Shown: positions 44,996-54,050 of the stretch, piece after piece
Layout: the number at the start of each line of letters is the position of its first letter
How positions within the stretch are numbered: the first letter of the stretch is position 1
Source of the DNA: Lentzea albida
GTDB lineage: Bacteria; Actinomycetota; Actinomycetes; Mycobacteriales; Pseudonocardiaceae
Length of the DNA: 58,124 bases
NCBI RefSeq assembly: GCF_900111005.1
Contig: NZ_FOFV01000033.1
Span: forward strand, 1-58,124
Direction of reading: 5' to 3'
The notes under the pieces: generated by a model
Databases searched by the model: none
What the model was told of the DNA's origin: nothing
The model's input: only the letters and a program-made list of their open reading frames with translations
Position numbers and translations under genes: made by a program

Positions 44996-45904
44996 GTGGC
45001 GCTCGACCCGACCAGACATGCCGATCCGGAACGCTGGGGCCTGGTCCCGGACGCGTACGTCCGCGACGTCTTCCCCGAGGAGGACCCGGTGCTGGCCCGC
45101 GCGGTCACCGCCGCCTCCCGCGGGCAGTGGCGGCAGGCCGCGGACGCGATGAAGCCCACCTGGGGCGACTGGGACGACCGCGCCCGCGTGACCCTGGCGC
45201 TGGCCCGCGAAGGCGCGCGCACGGACGAGTGGCTGAACACGTGGCGCGACGAGCAGCCGGACCGCGACCTGGCCGCCGTCGACGCGGCCGCGTGGGTGCT
45301 GGTGGCGAAGGAGATCCTCGGCGAGAGCGACGAGGAGGACCACGTGGACGGTTTCCACCGCGTGCTGCGCCGGGCCGAACGCGCGGCACGGCACGCGATC
45401 CACCTGGCCCCGCAGGACCCGACGCCGTGGTGGACGCTGGTCGAGGTCGCCGGCGGCCTCTCGTTCGACCAGGCGCGCTTCGCCGAGATCTGGCACGAAC
45501 TCGTCAGCCGCGCACCGAGGCACCGCGCCGCCCACGAGGCCGCCCTGGAGTACTGGGCGGGGCAGTCGTCCGACGTGATGCTCGACTTCGCGGCGAACGC
45601 CGGCCCCTCGCTGGTCCTGCGGGCGGCGTTCCTGCTGGAGGACGAGGACCCGCTCATCTGGCGCACAGAACTCGTGGCCGACGCGGTGGACCAACTCCTG
45701 GCCGCGGACGAACTCTCGAACGACGACCGCGGTCACCTGGTCCTCGCGCTGTACGACCACAACCGCTTCGCCGAGGTGATCGAGCAGTTCCGGGCCCTGG
45801 GCGGCCGGGCGGACGGCGCACCGTGGAGCCGCTTCGAGGACCCGAAGGGCACGTTCCTGGAGTACCGCGCGAACTCGTGCCGCAAGGCCGCGCTCAAGAT
45901 CTAG
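44996..45904 (+). CDS. TPR-like helical repeat protein of unknown function
   Basis: 302 residues, no signal peptide. The chain is alpha-helical with TPR-like periodicity (RARVTLALAREGARTDEWLN, RAERAARHAIHLAPQDPTPW, FAEVIEQFRALGG), with many Trp, Asp and Glu residues. It probably mediates protein contacts. GTG 44996 has TAGGAG nine bases upstream, only 12 bp after the M48 peptidase, suggesting it is a peptidase partner. Its TAG stop overlaps the convergent gene's stop in the palindrome CTAG. Confidence 0.65.
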   Translation: MALDPTRHADPERWGLVPDAYVRDVFPEEDPVLARAVTAASRGQWRQAADAMKPTWGDWDDRARVTLALAREGARTDEWLNTWRDEQPDRDLAAVDAAAWVLVAKEILGESDEEDHVDGFHRVLRRAERAARHAIHLAPQDPTPWWTLVEVAGGLSFDQARFAEIWHELVSRAPRHRAAHEAALEYWAGQSSDVMLDFAANAGPSLVLRAAFLLEDEDPLIWRTELVADAVDQLLAADELSNDDRGHLVLALYDHNRFAEVIEQFRALGGRADGAPWSRFEDPKGTFLEYRANSCRKAALKI

Positions 45905-47298
45905 CCGACCCGCTCGGCGAGGAACAACAGATTCGCCACCCTGGGGCAGCCTGCGGAATCCGCCTCGTAGAACTCCATGGGCATCGAAGCCAGGGGCGAT
46001 CCCTCTGGTCCTGCAGCCACCAGGAACCGGGATCGCTCGGCATCGACGCAGGTCATCGGGAAACGCGAGGGCTCCGTCGGGCCTCCCATCAGCCGGCCCG
46101 CATCCACCTGGGAGGCCTCTGGCTCGACCTGCACGTACAGGCTTCCGTTCGCGTCGCACGTGACCACGAGGTCGCCCTCCACTGATCCGTACCGGCCGAC
46201 GTACAACGAGGGATCCACGGATTCGGGGGCGTCGGGAGGTGACGGTGGAGCCGGCAGTTCCAGGCCGAACTCCCGCTCGAGGATCTCGGCGGCAAGCGTC
46301 GAGTTCAGGCCGAATCCGGTGCCGCTATTGGTCAGGACCGCCACCGCGGCGTGCTGGTCCGGGATCACCCACAACGTGGACTGCATGCCGATGTTGCCAC
46401 CGGCGTGCGCCACCAGCCGCCGATCGCCGACGTCGGCGATCCCCCATCCCAGCCCCCACCGGGGGTAGAGGAAGCCCCAGATGTCGGCCAGCGGTGTCTG
46501 CATCGCCGCCACCGACTCCTCCGACAGCACGCGGTGCCCGTCGGGTCCGAGCCCGCCGTCGAGGTGCATTCGGGCGAACCCGATCAGGGCGGCCACGTCG
46601 AGCCACAGAGTCGATCCTGCGGGCGCGTTGCCGAACCACTTGCGGAACAGCGGCGCCGGCGTCACGTCACCCGTGGCCGGGTCGACCAGGTGGCCGACCG
46701 CCGTCGAGCCCATGATCATGCGATCCGGGTAGGTCGTGGCGTTGAGGCCGAGCGGGCGCAGAATGCGCTGATCGAGTGCGTCGTCGTAGGTCTGTTTCGT
46801 GAGGACTTCGGCGATGCGTCCCAGCGTCACCATGCCGGGGTTGCTGTAACTCCACTGCTTGCCCGGCGTGCCGGGAAAGGGCACGGCCTTGAGCCGCTGC
46901 ATGAACTTCTCGATGACGTCCGGTCCCGCCGGGTCGTCGGGGAAGAAGTTCCTGGGCAGCCCGGAGGTGTGGCTGAGCAGCATCCGCACGGTGACGGCCG
47001 CCGACTTGACCGGGTCCGCGAGGGTGAAGTCCGGCAGGTAGCGCTGGACCGGCGCGTCGAGCTCGACGAGCCCGTCGTCCACCAGCGTCATGATCAGCGA
47101 CGCGGTGAAGACCTTGCAGATCGAGCCGGAGGCGAACAGGGTGTTCGCCACGACGGGCGCACCGGTGTTCATGTTCGCCACACCCGTCACGGCGCTGACC
47201 GTCTCCTCGCCGCGGAGGATCGCGACCGCGGCACCCGGCACGAGAGTGCTGGCGGCGAGTTCCGCCAGCCTCACCTGGAGTTCATCTGACGTCATCAT
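45901..47298 (-). CDS. Class C beta-lactamase-like serine hydrolase
   Basis: 465 residues. The active-site motif SxxK is in FASGSICKVFTAS (around residue 60), the YxN motif is in QWSYSNPGMV (around residue 150) and HAGG appears late (RLVAHAGGNIGM). After the catalytic domain there is about 110 residues of beta-rich C-terminal domain. No signal peptide is apparent, so it is probably cytoplasmic, as in esterase-like members (EstB, CubicO group). ATG 47298 or 47295 (ATGATG) both fit. It is convergent with the TPR gene. Confidence 0.85.
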   Translation of the reverse strand: MMTSDELQVRLAELAASTLVPGAAVAILRGEETVSAVTGVANMNTGAPVVANTLFASGSICKVFTASLIMTLVDDGLVELDAPVQRYLPDFTLADPVKSAAVTVRMLLSHTSGLPRNFFPDDPAGPDVIEKFMQRLKAVPFPGTPGKQWSYSNPGMVTLGRIAEVLTKQTYDDALDQRILRPLGLNATTYPDRMIMGSTAVGHLVDPATGDVTPAPLFRKWFGNAPAGSTLWLDVAALIGFARMHLDGGLGPDGHRVLSEESVAAMQTPLADIWGFLYPRWGLGWGIADVGDRRLVAHAGGNIGMQSTLWVIPDQHAAVAVLTNSGTGFGLNSTLAAEILEREFGLELPAPPSPPDAPESVDPSLYVGRYGSVEGDLVVTCDANGSLYVQVEPEASQVDAGRLMGGPTEPSRFPMTCVDAERSRFLVAAGPEGSPLASMPMEFYEADSAGCPRVANLLFLAERVG

Positions 47299-47565
47299 GC
47301 GACGGACACTGCCACGGGGGAGCGGCCCGGCGCAGGCGCAAACCTTCGCATTGCTCCCTGTCCGGATTCGACAGATGTCGATCGGATCGTTCGCACGACA
47401 AGTGTGGATCGCGGTGCGGGTGAACTGGCGACGGATGTCGATGCCGAACGCGGCCGGGCCGGCAGTAGGTTGCCGGAACTGCCCAGCCGAACGCCCGAAC
47501 CGATGAACGACCGGCTCGGCGAAGCGTGATCACATGATCAGTCCACAAGTGAGGATCGAGGTTCG

Positions 47566-49794
47566 ATGAGCACCGGACACGCCGGCTTCGACCGGTTCAT
47601 CGGGGGCCTGGACGGGCTCGTCACCGGCGGGACGATCCTTCCCGCCTGGTCACCGGACGGGAGGTCGCTCGCGTTCCTCGACGGCACCGCGGAGGAGCGC
47701 ACCGGCCGCCTCGTCGACCTCGAGACAGGGGAGAGCACCCCGCTCGTCGCCGACGTGCAGGCGCTGCGCGAGGAAGTCCGAAAGGCCACCGGGAGGTCTC
47801 CGGCCGGACGTGGCCTGCCGTTCGACCACATCGCCTTCACCGGGCCGCGCACGCTCCTGGGCGTGGTCGGGCCGGATCGGGTGACCCTCGACCTCGACAC
47901 CGGTGATGTCCGCGAGGTGCCCGAGGAACGGGCGGTCGACGTCCACACGGGATTCGCGGACAGCGTCCGCCGGACGCCGCGGGAGTTCCTGCGCACGCTG
48001 CCGATGGTCGACCCCATGAAGGTGCGGGAGCTGGTGTCGCCGGGAGGCGACCTGTTCGTGTCGACCGAGGGCGGCAACGTCGTGCTGCGCTCCGCCGCGG
48101 ACGGGCGGTCCGTGCCGCTGACCTCGGACGGCACACCCGAGCACGAGTACCGGTTCGACCTGGTGGACCCGTCGATGGCCATGCTGGGCCTGGCCTTCCC
48201 CGTGTGCAACTGGTCGCCGGACGGCTCACGTCTCGCCGTTCACCGCGTCGACAACCGGGGCGTGTACCAGAACCCCCAGGTCCACCAGCTCAAGCGCGAG
48301 GCCGAGGTGGTCTTCCGCTACGACCCGCTGGCGGGAGGAAAGCTCGAACGCACCACGTTGCACGTACTGGACGTGCACGGCGGTGCGCCGGTGGAGCTGG
48401 ACCTCGGCGACACCACCGACACCTATCCGGTGCACGCGGCCTGGTTGCCCGACGGCACCGCGCTGGTGGTCTTCGTGCTGAGCCGCGACTGCCGCCGGGC
48501 CGAGGTGCTGCTCGCCGATGCGAGGACCGGGGCCACGCGGTCGTTGTTCGTCGAGGAAGGCGAGACCTTCCTGCGCATCCACCACGACGTCTACTTCGGC
48601 AAGAAGATCGGCCTGTTCCTGACGCCGGACGGCACCCGGTTGCTGTGGCTGTCGGAGCGGTCCGGCTGGAAGCACCTCTACCAGTACGACCTCGACGGCG
48701 ACCTGGTCGGTCAGCTCACCGACGGGAACTGGCCGGTGGACTACGTGTGCCGGATCGACGGCGAGCACGTGTACTTCACGGCGCACCTCGACCAGGCCCG
48801 TCCCTACGACCTCCACCTGGCGCGGGTTCCGCTGGCCGGTGGGGAGGTGGAGCACCTGACCGAGCACGCGGGGAAGCACTCGGCGATGTTCTCGCCGGAC
48901 GGTGCCGTGTTCGTCGACACCTGGTCGACTCCGGCCGAGGCACCGCGCAGCGTGCTCCGGCGCAACGACGGGGCGCTGCTGTGCGAACTGTCCACAGCGG
49001 ACGTGTCGCGTCTGGAGTGGACGCCGCCCCGCGAGTTCACCGCCACCGCCGCGGACGGGAGGACCGAGCTGTGGGGAACGATGTTCTTCCCGGCCGACTT
49101 CGACGAGACCAGGACCTATCCGCTGATCGAGTACGTCTACGGCGGTCCGCAGATCGCGGTCGTCCCGCGCGCCTTCCACGACGTGTTCACCCCGAGGGCA
49201 CAGGCGTTGGCGCAACTCGGGTTCGTGACGTTCGTCGTCGACGGCCGAGGCACCCCGGAGCGGTCGAAGGCCTTCCACGACGTCGTGCACCGCGACTGGG
49301 CCGGTGCACTGGTACCCGACCACGCCACCGTGGTCGAGCAGCTGAAGGCACGGCACTCCTTCCTGTCGGACGCGCCGGTCGGAGTCATCGGGCACAGCTG
49401 GGGCGGCTACTCCGCATTCCGGCTCGCCGCCGAACGACCTGACGTCTACAGCGCCGCCGTGTCGTCCGCTTCGGGCTTCGACCCGTACTCGTCGGTGTTG
49501 TACGAGTGCTACCTCGGATTCCCCCAGACCGACGCCGACGCCTACCGCGACGCCGCGGTCTACCCCCTCGCCGAACGCATGTCGGCGGAGTTCATGCTCC
49601 TCTGCGGGACCATCGACCACTCCACCTGGTCCAACAACGTCACCATGAGCGAGGCCCTCATCCGAGCGCGCAAGCAGCACGAGTTCGTGGTCCTGCCGGG
49701 ACAGCCGCACAGCTACGACGCCGCGCACAACAGCTACTACTGGCGCAAGGTGAGCGACTTCTTCCGCACCCACCTCGTGAAGACGTCGCAGTAG
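47566..49794 (+). CDS. S9-family prolyl oligopeptidase / dipeptidyl peptidase IV-like
   Basis: 742 residues. The N-terminal beta-propeller (residues 1-480, e.g. PAWSPDGRSLAFLDG, CNWSPDGSRLAVHRVD) gates the C-terminal alpha/beta hydrolase. Catalytic residues are Ser in VIGHSWGGYSAF, Asp in CGTIDHSTW and His in PGQPHSYDA. The DPP IV-type Tyr oxyanion is in IEYVYGGPQ. The chain lacks a signal peptide, so it is probably cytoplasmic and cleaves small peptides after Pro or Ala. It ends in a short DNA duplication. ATG 47566 with GAGGATCGAGG upstream. Confidence 0.9.
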   Translation: MSTGHAGFDRFIGGLDGLVTGGTILPAWSPDGRSLAFLDGTAEERTGRLVDLETGESTPLVADVQALREEVRKATGRSPAGRGLPFDHIAFTGPRTLLGVVGPDRVTLDLDTGDVREVPEERAVDVHTGFADSVRRTPREFLRTLPMVDPMKVRELVSPGGDLFVSTEGGNVVLRSAADGRSVPLTSDGTPEHEYRFDLVDPSMAMLGLAFPVCNWSPDGSRLAVHRVDNRGVYQNPQVHQLKREAEVVFRYDPLAGGKLERTTLHVLDVHGGAPVELDLGDTTDTYPVHAAWLPDGTALVVFVLSRDCRRAEVLLADARTGATRSLFVEEGETFLRIHHDVYFGKKIGLFLTPDGTRLLWLSERSGWKHLYQYDLDGDLVGQLTDGNWPVDYVCRIDGEHVYFTAHLDQARPYDLHLARVPLAGGEVEHLTEHAGKHSAMFSPDGAVFVDTWSTPAEAPRSVLRRNDGALLCELSTADVSRLEWTPPREFTATAADGRTELWGTMFFPADFDETRTYPLIEYVYGGPQIAVVPRAFHDVFTPRAQALAQLGFVTFVVDGRGTPERSKAFHDVVHRDWAGALVPDHATVVEQLKARHSFLSDAPVGVIGHSWGGYSAFRLAAERPDVYSAAVSSASGFDPYSSVLYECYLGFPQTDADAYRDAAVYPLAERMSAEFMLLCGTIDHSTWSNNVTMSEALIRARKQHEFVVLPGQPHSYDAAHNSYYWRKVSDFFRTHLVKTSQ

Positions 49795-49808
49795 TCCGTC
49801 GCAGTAGT
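49785..49808 (+). repeat. 13-bp tandem-like direct repeat at the stop codon
   Basis: GTCGCAGTAGTCC at 49785-49797 is followed at once by GTCGCAGTAGT at 49798-49808. The first copy contains the stop codon of the S9 gene. It looks like a small local duplication by slippage next to the decayed hisC-like gene. Confidence 0.55.
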
Positions 49809-49810
49809 TC

Positions 49811-50295
49811 TCAGAGGGTGAACGCGCGGGCGGCGGCCAGTAAGGCGTCGTTCTCGTCGGGTTCGCCGATGGTCACGCGGGCGCCTTCGTCGACGAACGC
49901 CCGCACGACGACCTTGTGGTGGCGGCGACCTGCGCCAGTGCGTTGACGGAGAACGGCACGTGGACCTTGCGCAGCACGGCGACGTTGGTGTGCCCGGCCG
50001 CCCACTGCAGCGCGGTGCCGGCCGGGTTGTTGGGGTTGCGGACGAACAGCATCCGCGTGTTCAGGGTGATCGCGTCGAGGTCGTGGGTGTGCTCGTCGGT
50101 CAGCGGTACGCGGATCTGTCGGGCGCCGGAGACGTGCGTGACGATCGGGTAGGCCTCGAAGGACCTCCACGCGAACAGGACCTCATCACCGAGCCGCAGC
50201 CGACGGCGATGTGGTCCGCAGGTACGCCGATGCTGGTGGCCGCCTCGGCGATGGCCTCGACGACGCTGGGCAGAAGTCCGGCGGAGCCACGCGAC
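49811..50295 (-). pseudogene. Broken histidinol-phosphate/aromatic aminotransferase (HisC-like)
   Basis: Three frames carry consecutive pieces of a class I aminotransferase of the HisC/Pat type. The N-terminal part LLPSVVEAIAEAA...IAVGCGSV (about 50187-50295) is in one frame. DEVLFAWRSFEAYPI...FVRNPNNPAGTALQ followed by VAVLRKVHVPFSVNALAQVAA (about 49925-50187) is in a second. VVVRAFVDEGARVTIGEPDEN...ARAFTL (49811-49916) is in a third. At least two frameshifts are present. About 100 central residues, including the PLP-binding Lys, and part of the N-terminal region are missing. It cannot be active. Confidence 0.8.
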
Positions 50296-50381
50296 ACGTG
50301 TCGACAGATGTCTTGGTCGTCGGAGCCGGGGAGCGACACAAGTCGATTCCACCGCCATGCCCCCGTGGATAGTTTGGTCCG

Positions 50382-52073
50382 ATGCCGGAAACAACTGACT
50401 CGATCGCGCTGCGGGCTCTTGCCGACCGTCTCTGGTCGCATCTCCGAGCGGGTGATCCCTACCTCGCGCAGCGGGCCGGCGATCCGGTCACGCGGCTCCC
50501 GCACGGCACTCCGGAGGAGGCGCAGGAAGACGCCGCGTTCGGGAAGCGGCTGCTCGCGGAGATCTCCGCACTGTCCGAAAAGGACTCCGACCTCGCCGTC
50601 GTCGTCGGGGAGTACGCCCGCAAGCTGGCGCGCGCCGACAACGACTACTGGTGGACCTTCCCGGTCGCGCCCTACCAGACCTATCCGTGGTCGTTGTACC
50701 GGCAGCAGGTGTTCGAGCCGTTCACCTTCGCGGACGGGGGCGACGTCTCCCGCTACCTCTCGCTGGTCGACGACTTCGCGAAGACCCTCGACGCCGCCCG
50801 CGGCAAGCTGGTCGCGCAGGCCGAGAACGGGATCGCGGTGCCGCGTCCCGCACTGCCGGGTTTCCTGGCCACCATTCGCGCGCACCGCGTGGCCGCGGCC
50901 GACTTCTTCCGGGTCGACGAGGCCCGTGCGGCCGGCCTCGGAGCGGCGGCGCGGGGCAACCTCCGCGACGACGTCGAACGCATCGTCGACGGGGAGGTGC
51001 TTCCCGCGTTCGACCGGCTGCTTGACCACCTGACCGGTCCTGGCGCCGAACGCGCCATCGAATGGGTAGGACTCCACCAGTACGCCGGCGGCGAAGATGC
51101 CTACCGCGCGCTCGTGCGGCAGTACGCGACCTATGACATCTCGCCTGAGCGGGTCCACGAGCTGGGCCTGGAGCAGGTGGCGCAGCTGACCGAGCAGCTG
51201 GCGGACATCCGTGGTGCTGCCGGGTTCACCGGTGACGAGGCCGCGTACCGCGCGGTGCTGCAGGCGGACGACCGCTTCCACGCACCCGACGCCGAGTCCG
51301 TCGCGCGCACCTACCGCAGGCACATCGCGGCGATCGAACCGCGGATCGGGGAGTGGTTCAGCGTCCTGCCGAAGGCCGAGTACGGCGTGCAGCGGCTGGA
51401 CGCGGCGCTCGAAGCCGGGATGTCGTACGGCTACTACGAGCCGCCCGTCGCCTCGAACGTCGTGGGCCGCTACCGGTTCAACGGATCAGGGCTGGACTCC
51501 CGCGCGCAGATCTCCGCGGCCGCGCTGATCCTGCACGAACTCGTTCCCGGCCACCACTTCCACCTCGCTCGCCAGGCCGAGGACACCGGCCTGCACCCGG
51601 TGCAGGCCCAGGCGGCACCGGCGGAGTTCGGCGCCTACACCGAGGGCTGGGCCGAGTACGCCGCCTCGCTCGGGTTCGAGATGGGTGCGTACGACGATCC
51701 TTGGGACGCGTACGGCGCCTGTGTGCACCAGCGGTTCGTCGCCCAGCGCCTGGTCGTCGACACCGGCCTGAACCTGATGGGCTGGTCGCTCGAGAAGGCG
51801 CGGGAGTACATGGCGTCGATGACCATGGAATCTCCGGCCCAGGTCGCGTCCGAGACCCTCCGGTACGCCACGGACATGCCCGGCCAATGTCTCGGCTACC
51901 GGCTGGGAGCGACGAAGTTCTGGCAGTTGCGCCGGGAAGCGGAACAGGAACTCGGCGCCGCCTTCGACGTGCGCGAGTTCCACGAGGTCGTGCTCGGATC
52001 GGGAACGCTGCCGCTGACGGCCGTGGAACGCAACGTCGCCGCCTACATCGCCGGACGCGCGAACTCAGCCTGA
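50382..52073 (+). CDS. DUF885-family zinc peptidase-like protein
   Basis: 563 residues. The metal site is LHELVPGHHFHLARQ (HExxxGHH, around residue 388), with EGWAEYAASLGFE 40 residues on providing a third ligand. These are the DUF885 signatures; some members are carboxypeptidase-like. The N-terminal half is helical and may shape the substrate cleft. No signal peptide. ATG 50382 follows a short gap after the hisC-like pseudogene. It is convergent with the GntR gene (22 bp apart). Confidence 0.83.
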   Translation: MPETTDSIALRALADRLWSHLRAGDPYLAQRAGDPVTRLPHGTPEEAQEDAAFGKRLLAEISALSEKDSDLAVVVGEYARKLARADNDYWWTFPVAPYQTYPWSLYRQQVFEPFTFADGGDVSRYLSLVDDFAKTLDAARGKLVAQAENGIAVPRPALPGFLATIRAHRVAAADFFRVDEARAAGLGAAARGNLRDDVERIVDGEVLPAFDRLLDHLTGPGAERAIEWVGLHQYAGGEDAYRALVRQYATYDISPERVHELGLEQVAQLTEQLADIRGAAGFTGDEAAYRAVLQADDRFHAPDAESVARTYRRHIAAIEPRIGEWFSVLPKAEYGVQRLDAALEAGMSYGYYEPPVASNVVGRYRFNGSGLDSRAQISAAALILHELVPGHHFHLARQAEDTGLHPVQAQAAPAEFGAYTEGWAEYAASLGFEMGAYDDPWDAYGACVHQRFVAQRLVVDTGLNLMGWSLEKAREYMASMTMESPAQVASETLRYATDMPGQCLGYRLGATKFWQLRREAEQELGAAFDVREFHEVVLGSGTLPLTAVERNVAAYIAGRANSA

Positions 52074-52095
52074 CAGGTCCCGAACCGGAGTCACG

Positions 52096-52752
52096 TCAGC
52101 CGTGCTCGGCCAACGCGCGCTCGGACGCGGCCTTCACGTGCGCCAGCATCTCCTGGGAGGCGACGACGGGATCGCCCGCCGCCAGCGCGTCCAGGATGCG
52201 CTGGTGCTCGTCCGCGGCCTGCCCCGCGTGCGCGTGCCCGGCCTTCATGAACAGGCGGAATCGCTGCACGTGCCCGCTGAGCGCGTGGAAGGCGCTTTCG
52301 AGGAACGGGTTGTCGGCCTGCGCGGCGATCAGGCTGTGGAAGCGGGCGTCCGAGCTCCAGTACAGGCGGAACGAGTCGGAGTCGGTGTCGGCGCTCGCGC
52401 CGGACCCGGCCAGCTCGTCGATGGTGACGGCGAGCTCGGCCAGGAACTCCGGCGTGCGGCGCAGCGCGCTCTCGGCGGCGATGGCCGGCTCGATCAGTTC
52501 GCGGGCGGCGGCGAGCTTCGTCATCTCGCGCTTGGTGAACACCGGCGCCACGAAGTAGCCGCGCAGGGCCTCGCGCTGCACGAGACCGGAGTGCTCGAGG
52601 CGTGCGAGCGCTTCCCGCAGGGGGGTCTGGCTGACCTTGAGCTCACGGCTGATCGCACCGATGTTGAGCGGTTCGCCCGGCTTGCGCGTCCCGTCCATCA
52701 GCTGTGTCAGCAGCACCTCGTACATCCGGTCCGCCAGCGGCACCTTGGCCAA
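52096..52752 (-). CDS. GntR/FCD-type transcriptional regulator
   Basis: 218 residues. The winged helix is VPLADRMYEVLLTQLMDGTR...LNIGAISRELKVSQTPLREALARLEHSGLV. The FCD helical ligand domain follows, with metal-site residues in ARFHSLIAA and ADEHQRILDA (His). TTG 52752 is chosen because GGGGGTGG lies just upstream and the family usually begins with VPLADR-like sequence. The frame is open to GTG 52806, which lacks a ribosome-binding site. FCD regulators sense small organic acids; the target is not apparent, but the DUF885 gene is adjacent. Confidence 0.83.
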   Translation of the reverse strand: MAKVPLADRMYEVLLTQLMDGTRKPGEPLNIGAISRELKVSQTPLREALARLEHSGLVQREALRGYFVAPVFTKREMTKLAAARELIEPAIAAESALRRTPEFLAELAVTIDELAGSGASADTDSDSFRLYWSSDARFHSLIAAQADNPFLESAFHALSGHVQRFRLFMKAGHAHAGQAADEHQRILDALAAGDPVVASQEMLAHVKAASERALAEHG

Positions 52753-53406
52753 GGATCCACCCCCATCACCTCGTCGACGGCTCGTGGCGTGCCGTCCGCG
52801 TGACACCGGCGAGACGACGATGTCACACGCCTATTCGTCACGCTCAGATGTGGTTCGGCACTCGCCGTGACGCCGTCCGGCTCGGCGCCCGACGGTGAAC
52901 ACATGTCGGGCCGGGAGCGCGGGCTCCTCGACATCCGTCGGTTGTGACGCGACTCCTTCAGTGTCCACACTGGACTTCTGCACGGGTCCCGTCGCTCGCG
53001 AAGGCAGGTGGTTGAGGCATGGAACCGCCCCGTCGCCGCCGGGGACCTGCGGGGCACGGACTGCTCGACCTGGAGACGTTCGCGCTGAACCCCTTCCCTC
53101 CCAGCGGGTGGACGGGGGAGTGCGACAGCTCGTGGCTCGACGACGAGACCTACGTCGTGCGGGTCACCGTCGACGGGTCCCGCGGGCAGGTGGTGGCGAT
53201 TCCGGTCTCCATGTCCCAGGACGTCACGACCTGGCGAATCCCTCGTCCCCGAGCGCGAGGGATTCCGCCGTCCACCAGGTGTTCGGCGAGAGCGACCTGC
53301 CGGCCCTTCTGCGGCCGCAAGTTCACCGACCGCCTGCGCGAGGCCACGCCGGCGCGCAACCGACCCACCTGCGCCGCCCCGGCGCGGTCCACAAGGGAGA
53401 TTCCGC
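52753..53406 (+). other. 654-bp stretch with a decayed coding region
   Basis: One frame from 53019 (ATG) reads LDLETFALNPFPPSGWTGEC...SSWLDDETYVVRVTVDGS...GQVVAIPVS with coding-like composition, then turns to Arg/Pro-rich sequence typical of a wrong frame past about 53220. No complete gene or family was recognised. I read it as a frameshifted or truncated gene. A 10-bp hairpin (53236-53265) lies just at the break. The promoter of the SRPBCC gene should be near its end. Confidence 0.35.
53236..53265. repeat. Perfect 10-bp inverted repeat
   Basis: GAATCCCTCG (53236-53245) pairs with CGAGGGATTC (53256-53265) around a 10-nt loop. No U-run follows. It falls where the coding-like frame above breaks down and may be a terminator or a small dispersed palindrome. 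Confidence 0.5.
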
Positions 53407-53889
53407 ATGACCGAGGCCCTCGAGACCATCGACTTCCTGACCCACAGCAAGGTGCGGGTGGAGGCCGGCGCGGCGACGATCTGGCCGCACGTCGTCGATG
53501 TGAGCGGATGGCGCCCCGGTCAGCGACTCGTGCACCTCAGCGGTGATGCGGGCGGTCTGGGCGGCCGGTTCCACGTGGCAGCACCGGAAGCCCTCGACGT
53601 TCCGCTCTACTACGTCGAGAACGTCGAACTGGTCGCGGAGCAGCGCCGCACGATCCGCCTCGACGGGCTGGACGGCTCCTTCATCGGGTTCGCGACCTGG
53701 GAACTGACCCCGGCCGGTGACGGCACGGTGGTCGCCTACGACGTCTACACCCGCGGCGCCCTGCTGCCGTCCGGCCAGTCGGCGCAGGAGTTGCTCGCCG
53801 GCGCCCAGCAGGTCATGGACCAGGGACTGGTGCACCTCAAGGAGTTCGTCGAGGGACGGGACCCGAACTCCCGCCGGGGATCGACCTGA
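53407..53889 (+). CDS. SRPBCC (START-like) domain protein
   Basis: 160 residues. The pattern VRVEAGAATIWPHVVDVSGW then WRPGQRLVHLSGDAGGLGGRF, ...EQRRTIRLDG and ATWELTPAGDGTVVAYDVYT is that of polyketide-cyclase/SRPBCC proteins with a hydrophobic pocket. The C-terminal helix (AGAQQVMDQGLVHLKEFVEG) closes it. Ligand unknown. ATG 53407 has GGGAG upstream. No operon partner is clear: the next gene is convergent and 160 bp away. Confidence 0.78.
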   Translation: MTEALETIDFLTHSKVRVEAGAATIWPHVVDVSGWRPGQRLVHLSGDAGGLGGRFHVAAPEALDVPLYYVENVELVAEQRRTIRLDGLDGSFIGFATWELTPAGDGTVVAYDVYTRGALLPSGQSAQELLAGAQQVMDQGLVHLKEFVEGRDPNSRRGST

Positions 53890-54050
53890 GCGGATCACGC
53901 CCTCCGGGTGGTGACGATGATCGGTTCGTTGACCTTCGCGCGCGTTGCGGGGGTGCGTCCGGCGGCGGGCGGTCGATCACGTCGGCGGCACGTGCGCACC
54001 GCCCGCTGCCACTGCCGGCAGCGGGCTCCCGAAACGCCGTCCGAGGCCGA

